Source of the DNA: Larix sibirica
Lineage: Eukaryota; Streptophyta; Pinopsida; Pinales; Pinaceae
DNA length: 36,734 nt
Reading direction: 5' to 3'
Assembly: GCA_004151065.3 (NCBI GenBank)
Contig: NWUY0300021339.1
Span: forward strand, 1 to 36,734
Below the pieces are notes generated by a model that saw nothing but the letters and a program-made list of their open reading frames with translations, ran no database searches and was not told where the DNA came from. A program made the translations under genes and the position numbers. Below, one piece after another: positions 1 to 11,324 of this stretch; within the stretch, counting starts at the first letter, position 1, and the number at the start of each line of letters is the position of its first letter.

Positions 1-313
1 AGAGCACCTCGTTTCACTCGGTGCAATGAAACTTCTAGAAAAATGAAAGCTTTACTTTCCTTACCACAGGCACATTCAAACAAACTAATATCAAATCTTA
101 TCATCATTTCCAACAACCTGAGACAAAAACAAGTCTCAAAAATATATTTTTATGACATAACACACACTCCCAGAAACTAATGACTTGCTGATGATGACAA
201 AGATGATACTTTCACCTTTAGAAACGATTCGGTAAACCTCAATAAAAAATGCAGATCACTTCAATTGACAAAACTTTAAACAGCATCACTGGATGTATAA
301 GTATGAAGGATAC
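1..313 (-). other. Probable intron of the ataxin-2-like gene
   Basis: This stretch follows the proposed donor at 313/312 on the minus strand and has no convincing coding continuation. If the donor is wrong, the exon reads on for about 18 codons to a TGA. The last 35 bases toward position 1, after a TTTCTAG acceptor-like sequence, could open the next exon, but they are too short to judge. Confidence 0.4.
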
Positions 314-3300
314 CACTGAAGAATCAGCCAATGAAGTTTGGATTGTTTGACTGGATTTGTTATCGTGTTCACCCAAAAAGGAAGTGCTTCCTTTGGTGTT
401 ATTTGAAAAAGATGGCGCATCCTTGGTAGAAGGAAAAGCAATGCCAAATGTTTCTTCGTTGTGGTTGTCAATACACTTATCTTCATTATCTTCACTAATG
501 TCTTCACTCCGAAGAACTGAAGAATACCTGCTTTCCTCATCAAATGAGTCTTCCTCCTTTCCAAGGTGAATGCCTCTTTCCTATGGCACAGACAGAAAAA
601 GGCTAAAAGCATAAGCATAACTGGAGAGACATTGCAAATTAAACAATCCTGAAGAAAAGGCATGCCAAATAAAAAGAGAAACGGTTGTACTGCAATGCCA
701 GTTTGCAAAAACATGAGTTACAACGAATGGGAAAAAAGTAAACAGAAATAATAGAAACAGTGTATGCCATGCAAACAATGCAAAACCTTTGTCGATAATT
801 ACCACTGAAGTGGGATGTTTACCTCTGCTAAATGGAAATTCCCAGTGCCCGCCTCCTCAATTTCTCTTGCAATTATTGAAGCTCTTCGTTCTATGTCTTT
901 CATCTGTGGACCCCTCTCAAGTTTTGTAGTGTACAGCTCCTCATCAAATGTGCTTTCAACACCAAACAGGGATTTGTTTGTTTCGAATTGGTCCCAATGC
1001 CTGCATTGGAAATGAAGCATGAGATCACATATGAAAAAAAATATTTACATCGAGCTCCAAAATGCTGTGCCTATACCATATCCCTATTAACATCTTGATT
1101 CTTGATTATGAAGACCAGGTTTGAAGATGCCTTACGCACTCCCCCATTTATTCCTAATCATTACATTTCTTGACATGTCACATAAGTCTGAAACAGGATT
1201 GGAGTTATTTTGCTGAATTGCACATAGCAACACTTAGATGGTACAAAAAATGTTCCATACAGAAACCATTGAGACACAGGTCGATTATCCTAGTGATATG
1301 CATAGTGCAAGCTTAAGTCCCAGAAGACTAAAGAATTTAGGCAATGCAATGATATCTGGAGGCAAAAGTATGTGTTTGTGCTAGAGGAATACCTTATTAC
1401 TCCAATGCATATATGGAAAGGAATACCACTACAAAGAGCAATGTTTCTCATTGAAGGGAATAACTCTACAGCCTGTCAAGCCTAAATCGTTTAATTTAGT
1501 GTTGAGCCTATGGTACCCAATGAAGACACGAACTGCCATATGATACTGCTATAGACGTTAAACATTAAGGACCATTGAGTCTTGACCATGCGTCAATTCA
1601 GACCATGTATTCAGCTGAATGATTACAGAAAGAGAGCAGACCAATCATTACAACAAAAGGGATTAAAATCTGAACGTTCATAAAAGATCCAAAGTAATTA
1701 AAGCCAAAGACAAAAATTGTGAGGACTTTGTACAAATTAGAGAACAGTTAAAATTGAAGGGTTATATGATGAACATTTTTGCCCATCATTTTTTGTTTAT
1801 ATTAAATTTCATAATTTTTGTGTTTGGGTATGTATCTGGATTCTGTACCTGCAACTTACGTGGCAAAGGGGAAATGTAACTGCCAAATATTCCTCTTCAA
1901 AAGGGTCAGCTACAAATCGAATTTCAATAACATGAAATATACATATGCCTACTTAAGGTCACCACTTTCAGGAATTTTACAAGCTGGCTTCCATGCTTAA
2001 TGCAGTATTTCTGTTCTTTTGAGCAAGTATTGCCTACTTTATTTGCAGTTAAAAGGATGTTATCTTTTCAACTTGCCCCTCAGCACATACCACCTTTGGT
2101 ATCACACCCTTGATTCTGGTCCTCTACCTGTATCTCTACACCTAGGATCTGTATAATCTGCTAGATTTGCAATGTTCAATATTTAACCACAAATAGCAGC
2201 CGAAGAAAGTGGGTTTACAGTGGTTAAACAGAACCTTCGACTTTCTGGAGTAATCGATGTGAGAGTCAGCTGTTCTCTCTTTTGCTGATTACATCAGATA
2301 AAATAAAGTTTTCTTCTCCTTATTATGATTACGGTTCTACAACAGAGTCCTGCCATCTTTCTGGGCCCTTTTGAGATCAAGAAAGATTGCAAGTCAGTCC
2401 TTTGCGCCACTTAATATTATGCCCTGACATCGGCTAATGCTGCCAAAATTCAATCCCATAATAAATGGTAGGTGGAAAACAAATCAGCAAGAACTATGAC
2501 AGAAAGCATGTTAGCTTGAAACTAATGTGGTTTTCCTAATGAGATGTACACACGTCAGTTAGCAACGACATAGGCATACGCCTAACAACCTCATCCCATA
2601 GATGAGACATGGATTAGACATTTTATCTGATTGATCACCACTATTATTCTGCACAAAAAAACTACTAAATACAGATCCCTTTACTCTGTATGCCCTGCTA
2701 CACTTATCATCTGCATTTAGCTCTCTGTGTTATTGAGCAATGATAGAAGAATACTTTGCTTGGATGCATTTTTTCAAGTTCAGACACCAATGCTACTAAA
2801 AATTAAAACAGTAGCAGTAAAAGGAGTTCCGGTAGGCTGAAGCATCTCTCAACTGAGAAAAGCACAAAGTGATTTGTGAAGAAAAAATTATATGCATTGC
2901 AGTGTTAAGATTTTAACTGCAATCTCAGCTGAAGAAAGAGGATATGCATTGCAGTGTCAACCTGCATCCATCCTCTTTTTTTAACTCAGTCCCATAATCT
3001 AGGGTTCCTTACACATACCAAGGATTCTTTTTGCAGCCTCCAGTGTACAATCTTCGGTGCAGTTTCATGGCTCAGAAAGAGGCGATCAACTGTATCACTT
3101 CCATCAATCAAAGCAAAATACAGGGAAGCAATAACTACAATATGTGAGGCTCTCTAGTTGAGGAGGATTCTCACTGATTTGCAGGTACAACAGGATAAGG
3201 CGACACAGTTATTCTCTAACAAACAAACTGTCATAAAGTTGGCAAAGAATCTTACCTTTCTGATGATGATTAACTAGGGAAGAGGGAACTTGTTCACTAG

Positions 3301-5023
3301 CATCATAATCACAACCATCTCATGTACTACTTAATTTTGTGCATTCACGCCATGAAATGAGCAAATGAGGAACTAGGAGCTCTTATCCATAGCACTGAAG
3401 ACATTTTTTGCAAAATAATTGAACACAAGAGTGCCATAGTTGTGAAGTTTGAACAGGTTCTTATTCCGACCTAGAATTCCAGAAATATAGCCAAATAAAA
3501 CATCCAAACTCGCCAAGTCAAGGCAGTGATGGGTTATACATGCTACACCATATATTCTTTAACTTTTGTCAGTTACTAAATTCTAATATAATCATAATTT
3601 TCAACTCCTTTCCTTAAAGAGAGATGTTACATCAATGATCACCTCCACTTGCCTTACACAGATCACCATGCTTGTCTTTGCAAGCATACAGATTGTAAGA
3701 TATCCATTGGCAGATATCCAAGAATGGTTTGCATTGCATGCACAAGATTATGCTCATTATCACAAAGTCATAAAGAACCATAAGTCTTGTAGGCACCGCA
3801 AACACATTGCTGCTAAAGACTTTGTAAACCAATAAAAAATTACAAGAGGCAAGACATATCACAACATATTGCTACAGACATAAAGCTAAAAGATTTGGGA
3901 GACCATCCTTGGACAGAGCTATTAAAAAATACATGCAAAATCACCTGTTCTGCGTGTTTTGAAAAGTGCTTTCCAGGTCCATATTTTCAGGAGCATCCTT
4001 GTCGGGGGTCCAGGGTTTCAACTCTCTCTCCACCTCAATTGGATGAGCTTGTGCTAAAAAGGAATCAGTAGCAATTTCATGCTTGTTTTCACGTACACGA
4101 CCATTTCCCATCCCATCTCCAGTTAGTGGAATGTCCTGCCTCATTTAAAAATGATTCTCAACTCCAACGAAAATACCATAATCAAATTATGAATGTTTCC
4201 TTGCATTTTCAACCAAAGCACCATAGATGACTATGGTTATCATGAAATAAAAACAAACTACAAGGTTACAAACCTACCTTTGCAATGATTTGAACAAGAT
4301 CGTTTGCTAAGATAATCAACGTCTTTATAGGAGCCCTTCTTGCTAAATCTTTACACATGTCTTTTCCTCCTCCCTTTGCATTTCCATCCTTCGTGAGGCG
4401 GGCCATCTTTAAAACGACTCCTGTTAAAGTAGACAGATAACATTTCAGATTAAAAGTAAGAGGAGGCCATAATTAAATAAAACAGTAGCAGACAAATATT
4501 TATCAAAATAGTAAAGTTTTGATGAAACAGATAAACAAAGGAAAAACAATTCACGGTTTAATTCAAATGCATTCTCATATCAAGTAATAGATTGGTTTGA
4601 TCAAAAGTTTCTATCCACAAAACAGGGGGATGGCATAAAAGACAAACCATAGTCTTTTTCAATATTTGCTGTGTGAAATATCCCAGAGTAAATAGACCCG
4701 TTTTTCACCTGGACTTCAACAGGTTGGCCAATAAGAAACATCGTTATGAGTAGCAAGCGGTCATTCAGGGTCCTTTCAGGTACTCTACCTCTGCTTCCAC
4801 TTACTTCCCATGGAAACCTAGTATTGTCAGCAGGGCTGATATTCTCACTGTTCAAATGGTTATATTGGCCATGGAATCCAGCTGCATTACCCGAACTATC
4901 TGAACCAGACCTTCCAGGATAAGCTGTCTTATCAGAGCGACCACCAAGATCTTTATCTGTCCTTCGACGACCAGAACCATTAGCAGTGGGAGCCCTGTAT
5001 TGCATTGCTGGTTTTTGACTCAT
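314..5023 (-). CDS. CID4: Ataxin-2 homologue, CID3/CID4-like (Lsm + LsmAD), 3' part off window
   Basis: Five exons on the minus strand join in frame: 5023-4648, 4420-4278, 4135-3945, 1000-823 and 580 to about 314. All introns are GT-AG, with phases matching at each join (a split Gly at 4648/4420, a split Arg at 3945/1000). The product starts MSQKPAMQYR with a low-complexity N-terminus. An Lsm domain follows at about residues 85-173 (LIGQPVEVQVKNGSIYSGIF, then KTLIILANDLVQIIAK across a splice). An LsmAD domain comes next (HWDQFETNKSLFGVESTFDE, then LYTTKLERG), then an acidic segment with YSSVLRSEDISEDNED. This order and these motifs match plant CID3/CID4 proteins, the ataxin-2 family that binds poly(A)-binding protein and acts in mRNA stability, translation and stress granules. 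The expected PAM2 motif near the C-terminus is not in the window. The last donor (AGTG|GTATCC at 314) is the least certain. The start is the first ATG of an exon that stays open upstream. Confidence 0.93.
1001..3944 (-). other. 2.9-kb intron of the ataxin-2-like gene
   Basis: This is the intron between the exon ending AACAG (3945) and the exon starting G-CATTGG (1000), bounded by GT at 3944/3943 and AG at 1002/1001. The interior is AT-rich and without a host exon. The one recognisable item is a Ty1/copia RNase H fragment on the opposite strand. Short ORFs elsewhere in it show no protein-like pattern. Confidence 0.85.
3053..3259 (+). pseudogene. Ty1/copia RNase H fragment inside intron
   Basis: Plus-strand translation reads GAVSWLRKRRSTVSLPSIKA, then KYREAITTICEAL, a stop (TAG, probably from TGG), LRRILTDLQ and TQLFSNKQTVIKLAKN. 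These are the hallmark blocks of the copia RNase H domain (SW.SKKQ..V.LSS.EAEY, then CEA.WLR..L, then D/N-Q-aI.LakN). The fragment is short, carries a premature stop and lacks flanking pol, so it is a fossil. It lies antisense within the ataxin-2-like intron. Confidence 0.8.
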
Positions 5024-5061
5024 GCCTTTGGTCAGAAGTCCAATAAAATTAACGCCCGTCT
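5024..5061 (-). other. Possible 5' UTR segment and splice acceptor
   Basis: Upstream of the ATG at 5023 the minus strand carries a pyrimidine-rich run (TATTTTTCTTG) followed by TTGAAG|AGACGG, a reasonable acceptor at 5063/5062. Since plant homologues often have an intron in the 5' leader (general knowledge), this may be the 3' end of a first intron. The reading frame is also open through here, so a longer N-terminus cannot be excluded. Confidence 0.4.
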
Positions 5062-5682
5062 CTTCAACAAGAAAAATACAGTTTCAGTTCCAATATGGCT
5101 CCCAATATTGAAAAGATACTAATTAGAAAAATAGATTAAGCTGCATTTTGTATTCAAAAATATTTGTATTTGAGAAAAACCAGAAGTGTAGTTAGAAATA
5201 AATCATACATATCTGGACACCAGAAATTTCTGATCAAAAATATTTTCAAATGGGCTTAATTACTAAAGGACCTTGTGACATCAACAATTGTAAGATTTTG
5301 GTGTAAAAGAGCAGCCTCATGGATGACTAATTCTCTCAGTACATAAAAAGCAAATTATAATTTGTTTTGATAATGAATAGGTTAAAAGCTAAATGTCAGT
5401 TACAACATTCTAAAGTGGTTTATAAAATTGTAGAAATTCACAACATCTCTAAAAGAAATTGCACACAGATGAAACTGCTACCAGAATATTGGGATTTGAC
5501 ATATTAATGAATCCAAAATGCTTATAATTTACGAATTCAATAGGTGATTTAAACATTCCAAAAAATATTGCTGAAAAAAGTTTCAGGCTAACGCAACACG
5601 TTCCAGGATGTTGTGATTTCAAATATAGTCTCAAAAAAGCATTTCATTTACAAATTCATGCATCTGAACCATGAACATGTAA

Positions 5683-5917
5683 TTCAGCATTGTGTAAGAA
5701 AGAATACATGCTGATCATTGTAAACATGTCAGTCAGTCTAAGGAAAGAATCACAATATTAACACTATACCAATAACTGTAACTAAATCAAAGCACAATAT
5801 TAACACTATAACTGCTCAGCATTGTGCAAGAGAGAATGCATGCTGATGTAGACATGTCGGTCAGTCTGACTAAGGAGAGACAAAAAACAAAGCACAATAT
5901 TAACACAAAAACTGTAC
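5683..5917 (+). repeat. Imperfect tandem duplication, unit about 125 bp
   Basis: The block starting TTCAGCATTGTGTAAGAAAG near 5684 recurs as CTCAGCATTGTGCAAGAGAG near 5814. In both copies ACATGTC-GTCAGTCT and CACAATATTAACAC follow in the same order. CACAATATTAACAC also occurs a third time between them. The copies differ by scattered substitutions and small indels, so the duplication is not recent. Confidence 0.75.
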
Positions 5918-6145
5918 CAGACAACAAAGCAACAAATAATTTTATATCAACTAATGCAAGCAGAATTTCCAGTCCCAAATGTAACATACAAACTACAATA
6001 TATCTCCCACCACTACCAAATGGGCATTATTACCTTTTCCTGTATTTATTTCTGCCCCCGTTACCTACCCTCAATTTTTCAATGACCCTTCTCCAAGTTT
6101 TATCCACTGCAACCTCGTACATTTATTTTCATAGCTTTAGTTTAA

Positions 6146-6523
6146 CTACTTGCTATTGAATGAAACCTTTGTACTCCAAAAGCTACACAGTTTACTTGGA
6201 TTATTAGCTTTTTGCAAGCCCACCATATTCATATCAACCAGTGCTGAGGTGCATTCTCTAAGCATTGTTTTATTAAATTCCAGATTCCTGAGATAACTAA
6301 TTCCATACATAAACATTTCATTCAAAGAGGGGATCTCTTCTTCGATGTTAAAACTTAAAAGACCAACAGGGCCTTGATTTACCGATGAGGTTGATGGAGT
6401 ATTAACTTTTAAGCTGCCCCCCCGGGGTTCCATTCTCATTGTGGTCTGTCCCACCCAAATGACATGTCGAAAAGGGATAAGATCAGGTGCAAATCCTACG
6501 CACATTTGGCAGAATAGAATCAT
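6146..6523 (-). CDS. Unidentified ORF, 125 codons
   Basis: An open minus-strand frame bounded upstream by an in-frame TAA. The C-terminal half looks more protein-like than its surroundings (LLSFNIEEEIPSLNEMFMYG, then ISYLRNLEFNKTMLRECTSA), with mixed hydrophobic and charged residues suggesting helices. I do not recognise the family. It is not reverse transcriptase, RNase H, integrase or a gag knuckle. It could be an exon, a fossil of a transposon protein or a chance ORF. It shares strand with the ataxin-2-like gene but nothing ties it to that protein. Confidence 0.25.
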   Translation of the reverse strand: MILFCQMCVGFAPDLIPFRHVIWVGQTTMRMEPRGGSLKVNTPSTSSVNQGPVGLLSFNIEEEIPSLNEMFMYGISYLRNLEFNKTMLRECTSALVDMNMVGLQKANNPSKLCSFWSTKVSFNSK

Positions 6524-7644
6524 AGATACCCCTTAGACCTGGCACCCAAGCCAAAAGAAGTCCCTCTTATGCAGTGCAGACTGCAGACTCCAACCTCGGG
6601 GCGTTTCTTGGAGCAACATCCAAAAAAAGAGAGCAGTGGCAAAGCTAAGGACATGCACAGCAGGATAAAAGCCATTTACGTGAAAAAAAAACTATAAAAT
6701 CTATTAAACCATAGGACAGTCTATTTCAGGAAAGCTGAAGATACATTTTTTATTTTTACATTCTGCAATCAATTTTGAATCATTTCGTATTATTGTTTTT
6801 CACTGACCTCCTAAAAGAGGGAGCTCTGAACTCTAGAAGGGGTGATCTGCATAACCATTAAGGCAGTAGATTAGTTTTGAGGGGAAGCAACCTAAATATA
6901 AAATCAAATTTGAAGATCAACCTACCTCTTTTACAATTCTGCAGCATTTCTAGGATTTCTACAAGAAGAAAGACTTAAAAGTGGAATTTCAACTACTGAC
7001 CTTTTTGGATTATTCAGGCCGATGTGAAAAGACTATAGATTATAACCATAACCTGCAAGGAAATTCTATGTTTCAGCATTCTTTACCTTTTTAAGTTTTT
7101 AGGGATAGGTGTGGATTACTTTGTGGACATTTATTTAGATGAAGTGATTAAAGTGTTGCACATTGCATGTTGTTATGACTCAGTTAATGATGGTCATATT
7201 CTGAATGTCCATGTATGGTTAAGAACATCATATGCTGTGATAACTGAAACTTCTTTGAGTGCACTAGAGCTATGTGACAGTTTCATTTTATTGTGTGCAT
7301 AATATGATGTACCAAACATAGAATGCCTAGCTGGTTGATTAACTTTTGAATATATTGTGGACACGAGGATCAAAGTTGAGCCTGATACCCCCTAACATGT
7401 ACGGGATGACTTGATCATCATTTCCTATGTGATCTTCCATCACATCCAGAGTTCCACAGACGAGATCTATGGTTTGCCCATAGACACCTGACAGAGGCAT
7501 TTTCAGCTAGTTCAAAGATACTTTCAACCTACTCAACCTACCTTGCCATATGACAAAAACAGATGGAGACATCCAGTTGGTACCAGAGTTATGACATATC
7601 CTCTCTACATGACTTATGGTAAATGCTTTCTTATGTGTGGACAT

Positions 7645-8040
7645 AACATTAGGAGGTCAAAGGTGTTACTCTATAATGGCTCATGTATCATAGATTGTTG
7701 TCTCATAGCTAAGGATGCATTGTGGTGTGGTTATAATTCTTCCTTAGAATAAGTGTATGACCTTGTGAGTCAAGTATATCCCTACGGATTTAACTAAGTA
7801 GGGCACTCATTTCACGTCTTCACAACATTTTACTAGGCCATTCTTCATGCCATGTCATTTCACTAGCCATTTCACCCATTTCCATCATATCCCCCTTTCG
7901 CAACTAACTTATCATATGTTATGTTCTAGGGTATTTATACTATTCCCATGTATGAATGCCTAAGCCAAAGTTAAAAGAGTCAAAGTACTCTAAGGGAAAT
8001 GTAGCTAAATGATAAATGTTATGTGTTTTTGAACACCACC
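7645..8040 (+). repeat. Dispersed repeat, copy A
   Basis: From ATAACATTAGGAGGTCAAAG onward this segment aligns over about 390 bp with 10734-11085 in the same orientation. Shared blocks include GTGTTACTCTATAATGGCTC, CATCATRTCCCCCTTTCGCA and AGTCAAAGTA. I judge divergence at roughly one base in five with indels. It has no recognisable coding content, and the two copies lie about 3.1 kb apart. Confidence 0.75.
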
Positions 8041-8556
8041 ATCCCACTCGGTTACCATGGGCTCATTTTGAAACCCTAATTGTTTGAAGTCTTGAAATCT
8101 CAAGGATTATTTATGGTGTTATTTCAAAGTTTGAACGAAAACAAATTCAAATATAGTGATAAAGTGTTTATAAGGAACCATTTAAAGCTTTTTGGTGGAA
8201 GTGAGAAAATGACTTTTCTCGATGAAGATCAAAAGATGGATTTTAGTAAAAACAAGCAAGGTCGTTTTTTTTAAGGGTCCTATATAATGTGTTTTAGCAT
8301 TATTAAAATCTCAAGGGACTATTCAAGGGATACCAATGTAATGACAACAAATATAAAAAATATATAAAATGAATTATTGAATAGATGATGTTATTTAGAG
8401 TACATAGCAGGACTTAAATAGTCTACCTCGTGACTGACCGGAAGGGATGCAACCCTTCAATTAATATTGCAATTTATTAATTATTAAGTATTATGAGCTT
8501 TTATTATATATTTACATAATATTTTATGTAACAATGTTGTCATCATGGCTGAAATA

Positions 8557-9410
8557 CTATCTTTGGTGAACTTGTTGTGATGAGGATGCCTCGTGTGATG
8601 CAAGAGCTAAGTGGGCATACTTGGCAATATCTTTCCATTGTCTTCCCAATGGATATGCATAACTCCTCAGCTTACTAACTGCAATGTCCAGTTCTGTATA
8701 TTGTTCATAAGAGGGAGCAGGAAGATTCTTAAATTCCATTTTGATGTCTGTCAATAATTCAAAATTAGCTGACATTTTGTCAATAACTACTTGCCCCTTT
8801 AGAGGGACTTATATCCCTGCAAATTTAGCATCATCGTTCTTTCACTGTGCTATCATACCATTATACATCTCTTGAAGATATAAATCTCTCAGAGACGAGG
8901 TTAAGAGAGCCAGCCTACAATGTGACGATAAAGGGTTAGCGAATTCATTTATAAATGGAGATGAAAAGTGAGTTATTCCTCGAGCATCTTGAAATATAGT
9001 TTTTAGTCTTCCTTTGGTTGAGCTTGTTTACACACCCTCGATGAAAATAATTTTTTCCTCTCGGCAATATTACTCATTCCCCCCTCTAGAAAACCCCATT
9101 TCAGCTCCTTTGCAAATGTATGAAATTTTCTTCTATTGTGGAGAGTTTCATTAATCTAATTGAGATCGATAATTGTATTAATGTTGAGTTTGTTAACCAA
9201 TTATGAATCCCAAAGTCCAATGCAATCGAACCCGTAGATTACAATGTAAAATTGTATCGATAAGTAATTTACCATTGACATTGGATGATTACATTTTAAA
9301 ATTCCAATTGAAAGTTGTACTTATATGGGGTAATGCCGATATAATTGTAGGTTAAGAATGGATGAAGACATTGGGTACCTTAAGATAAACTCGTGTGAAA
9401 TATTTGACAT
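8557..9410 (-). pseudogene. Decayed ~285-codon ORF of unknown family
   Basis: On the minus strand a protein-like reading runs from an ATG at 9410 to a TAG at 8557. It is broken by in-frame stops at 9321-9323, 9201-9203, 9156-9158, 8842-8844 and 8809-8811, and by a frameshift near 9003. Between breaks the sequence is rich in plausible secondary structure: an aromatic segment around 9210-9290, KFHTFAKELKWGFLEGG, SSLRDLYLQEMYNGMIAQ, and the open 72-codon C-terminus with ELDIAVSKLRSYAYPLGRQW. It has no RT, RNase H, integrase, protease or CCHC motif. I do not recognise the family. Options are a gag- or capsid-like protein of an element, an integrated viral gene, or a host pseudogene. Total length of 854 bases is not a multiple of three, consistent with a frameshift. 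Confidence 0.5.
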
Positions 9411-9490
9411 GTCAACATAATAAAAAGAAGATAATATGGCGTGATGTTACAAATACTCCATAAAAATGGGACCTAGTCAAAAGATAAATT

Positions 9491-9862
9491 AGGCATCACA
9501 ACATAAAGAGCAAGATCACAAGGATAAGCAGTGAAATCTCAACAATCTTTTGTTAGAAGATGATAAGGGAAAATGATAAAGATAACCTTTATGCTTGTCA
9601 AGATTGGCAAGATTGATTAGGTCAACAAAATTTACAAGGCATAGGACGTCTACATGTTCATCACCAACCATCAAATCAGGTATCACAACATAAAGAGCAA
9701 GATCACAAGGATAAGCAGTGAAATCTCAACAAAATTTGGTTATAAAATAAAAATGGGAAAATGATAAAGATAACCTTTATGCTTGTCAAGGTTGGCAAGA
9801 TTGATTGGGTCAACAAAACTTATGAGGCAAACGACGTCTAGATGTTCATCACCAACCATCAC
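9491..9862 (+). repeat. Direct tandem duplication, 2 x ~187 bp
   Basis: The unit AGGCATCACAACATAAAGAG at 9491 recurs as AGGTATCACAACATAAAGAG at 9678. Both are followed by CAAGATCACAAGGATAAGCA, GATAACCTTTATGCTTGTCA and ATGTTCATCACCAACCATCA. They differ mainly in a short indel-rich stretch after ATCTCAACAA. No coding potential is seen. Confidence 0.9.
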
Positions 9863-9973
9863 ATATCCCAAGCTATATATTGAGAAGTTCAGAAGTTGGA
9901 TCTCTTAAAGGTACTCTACAGTTTTGACTTTCCTTTCAATTAATTTATATTTGTATTTTGATTTCTTAATTTT

Positions 9974-10010
9974 ATGTGTGTGTGTGCGCGCGTGCGTGCA
10001 CGTGCGTTTG
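9974..10010. repeat. Alternating purine-pyrimidine tract (TG)n(CG)n
   Basis: A 37-bp run of TG followed by CG and mixed TGCG/TGCA steps, almost perfectly alternating purine and pyrimidine. Such tracts can adopt Z-DNA. The CG part is unusual in a window otherwise poor in CpG. Confidence 0.85.
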
Positions 10011-10733
10011 TTTTATATTTAATTTCTAGGTTTTCACAACTTTTTTTGCTTCCCACATTGTAGTCTTAAAAGGCTTGTAGAGGTTAGAGAGGCATTACAA
10101 ATGGTGGTCATCAACAAAGTTTGAGATGTGTGGAGGCATGGCTCTTCTAACAGAGGATTTGTATTCAAGAAAACTGTAGATGATGATTGGTAATCTAGGG
10201 TGAAATACCTTTTGCAATTTTGAGAGCCAATATTGTACTTGATCTAAATGTTTGTGAAACGAAGAAAGTTTGTTTACGGAAGAAATAACCAGCACAAATA
10301 AGACAACAAACAATAATCCATAAATGGATATTAAATAATAAAATGATATGAAGCATAATATAAAATGATATTACAACTTAAGGGTTCGATATATATATAT
10401 CACCCTTTATTAAGGGTCTTGTCTTTTTTTATAAGACATTTCTTTTGATAAGACGTCTTTATTAATTAATTATTGTTATTATGAATATTAATATTATTAT
10501 TATTATCATCATCATCTTATATATATTCATTATGTTATATTTTTTTATATAACATTGCCTTCCTCTTAGAGATGCTTTATCCTAAAAGCATGATTATGGA
10601 AGACTTTTATCCCTTGTTCTTTCTCATGACGCTTTCTCGTGAACTTCCGTGTTGGTAACTGCAACACTTGAAAAAAGGAGATGATATGTTCTTTTAACAA
10701 TTGAGTGAAATTGTTGCGTCATTTGTGAAGTGG
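10011..10733. other. AT-rich non-coding stretch ending at an N
   Basis: No gene is recognised. It contains short simple-sequence patches: TATATATATA near 10390, ATT and ATC triplets near 10490-10515, and a GTTATAT(T)nATATAAC palindrome near 10535. It ends at a single N (10733), directly where copy B of the dispersed repeat begins. Confidence 0.6.
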
Positions 10734-11085
10734 NATAACATTAGGAGGTCAAAGGTGTTACTCTATAATGGCTCATATATCTGTCAATATTGTCTCAATA
10801 GCTTAGGGAGCATCATGATGTGGTTATAATTTTCTTTCCTCATCAGATTCATTGTATGACCTTATGGGATTAGGTGTGCCCCTAGATATTTTACCTAGCC
10901 ATTTTTCATATCATGTCAATTCACTAGCCCCTTCATTCATTTCCATCATGTCCCCCTTTCGCATTTAACTAATCATATGTTATGTTCTAAGGTTTCTACT
11001 TAGTATTCCTATGTATGATGCCTAAATTAAAGTCAAAAGAGTCAAAGTAATCCGAGGGAAATGAAATTAAATGATGAATGGCTAT
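10734..11085 (+). repeat. Dispersed repeat, copy B
   Basis: Diverged partner of 7645-8040 in the same orientation. Homology begins immediately after the N at 10733, so its left boundary may be an assembly join rather than a biological end. It is followed by an (AAT)n microsatellite at 11164-11183. Confidence 0.75.
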
Positions 11086-11163
11086 GCCCCCTTGCAAAAG
11101 CCATAATCCAATGTCCTAGCTTATCAAAGCTAAATCTAAAGAAAGAGACTAATGTTGTCAAAA

Positions 11164-11183
11164 AATAATAATAATAATAATAA
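11164..11183. repeat. (AAT)n microsatellite
   Basis: A short run of AAT triplets with no associated coding sequence. Confidence 0.9.
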
Positions 11184-11324
11184 ATAAAGAAAAAGGATCG
11201 TAAAATTGGCACAAGGAAAGGGTAACTCAAGAAGAAACAATTCCCTTCCAAAAGCACACATATGGACGAAAATCGTTACCCTCAACTAGCTTAGAAACTT
11301 AGGAAGTTCACTTAGTCTTAGGGG

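Larger units (their letters stand above)
5062..7640. other. Non-coding DNA upstream of the ataxin-2-like start
   Basis: This AT-rich stretch has no recognisable gene apart from an unidentified minus-strand ORF at 6146-6523 and a small imperfect duplication at 5683-5917. If the first exon lies far upstream, this is the 3' part of a very long leader intron. Confidence 0.5.

Noticed and set aside
286-714. A 142-codon minus-strand ORF
   Set aside because: It is a shadow frame over the fifth exon. The true frame starts GAAAGAGGC at 580 and continues the ataxin-2-like protein with matching splice phase.
7645-11085. The repeat pair as LTRs of one element
   Set aside because: The spacing would suit, but the copies diverge by about a fifth, neither shows TG...CA ends with a PBS or polypurine tract, the right copy starts at an N, and no pol motif lies between.
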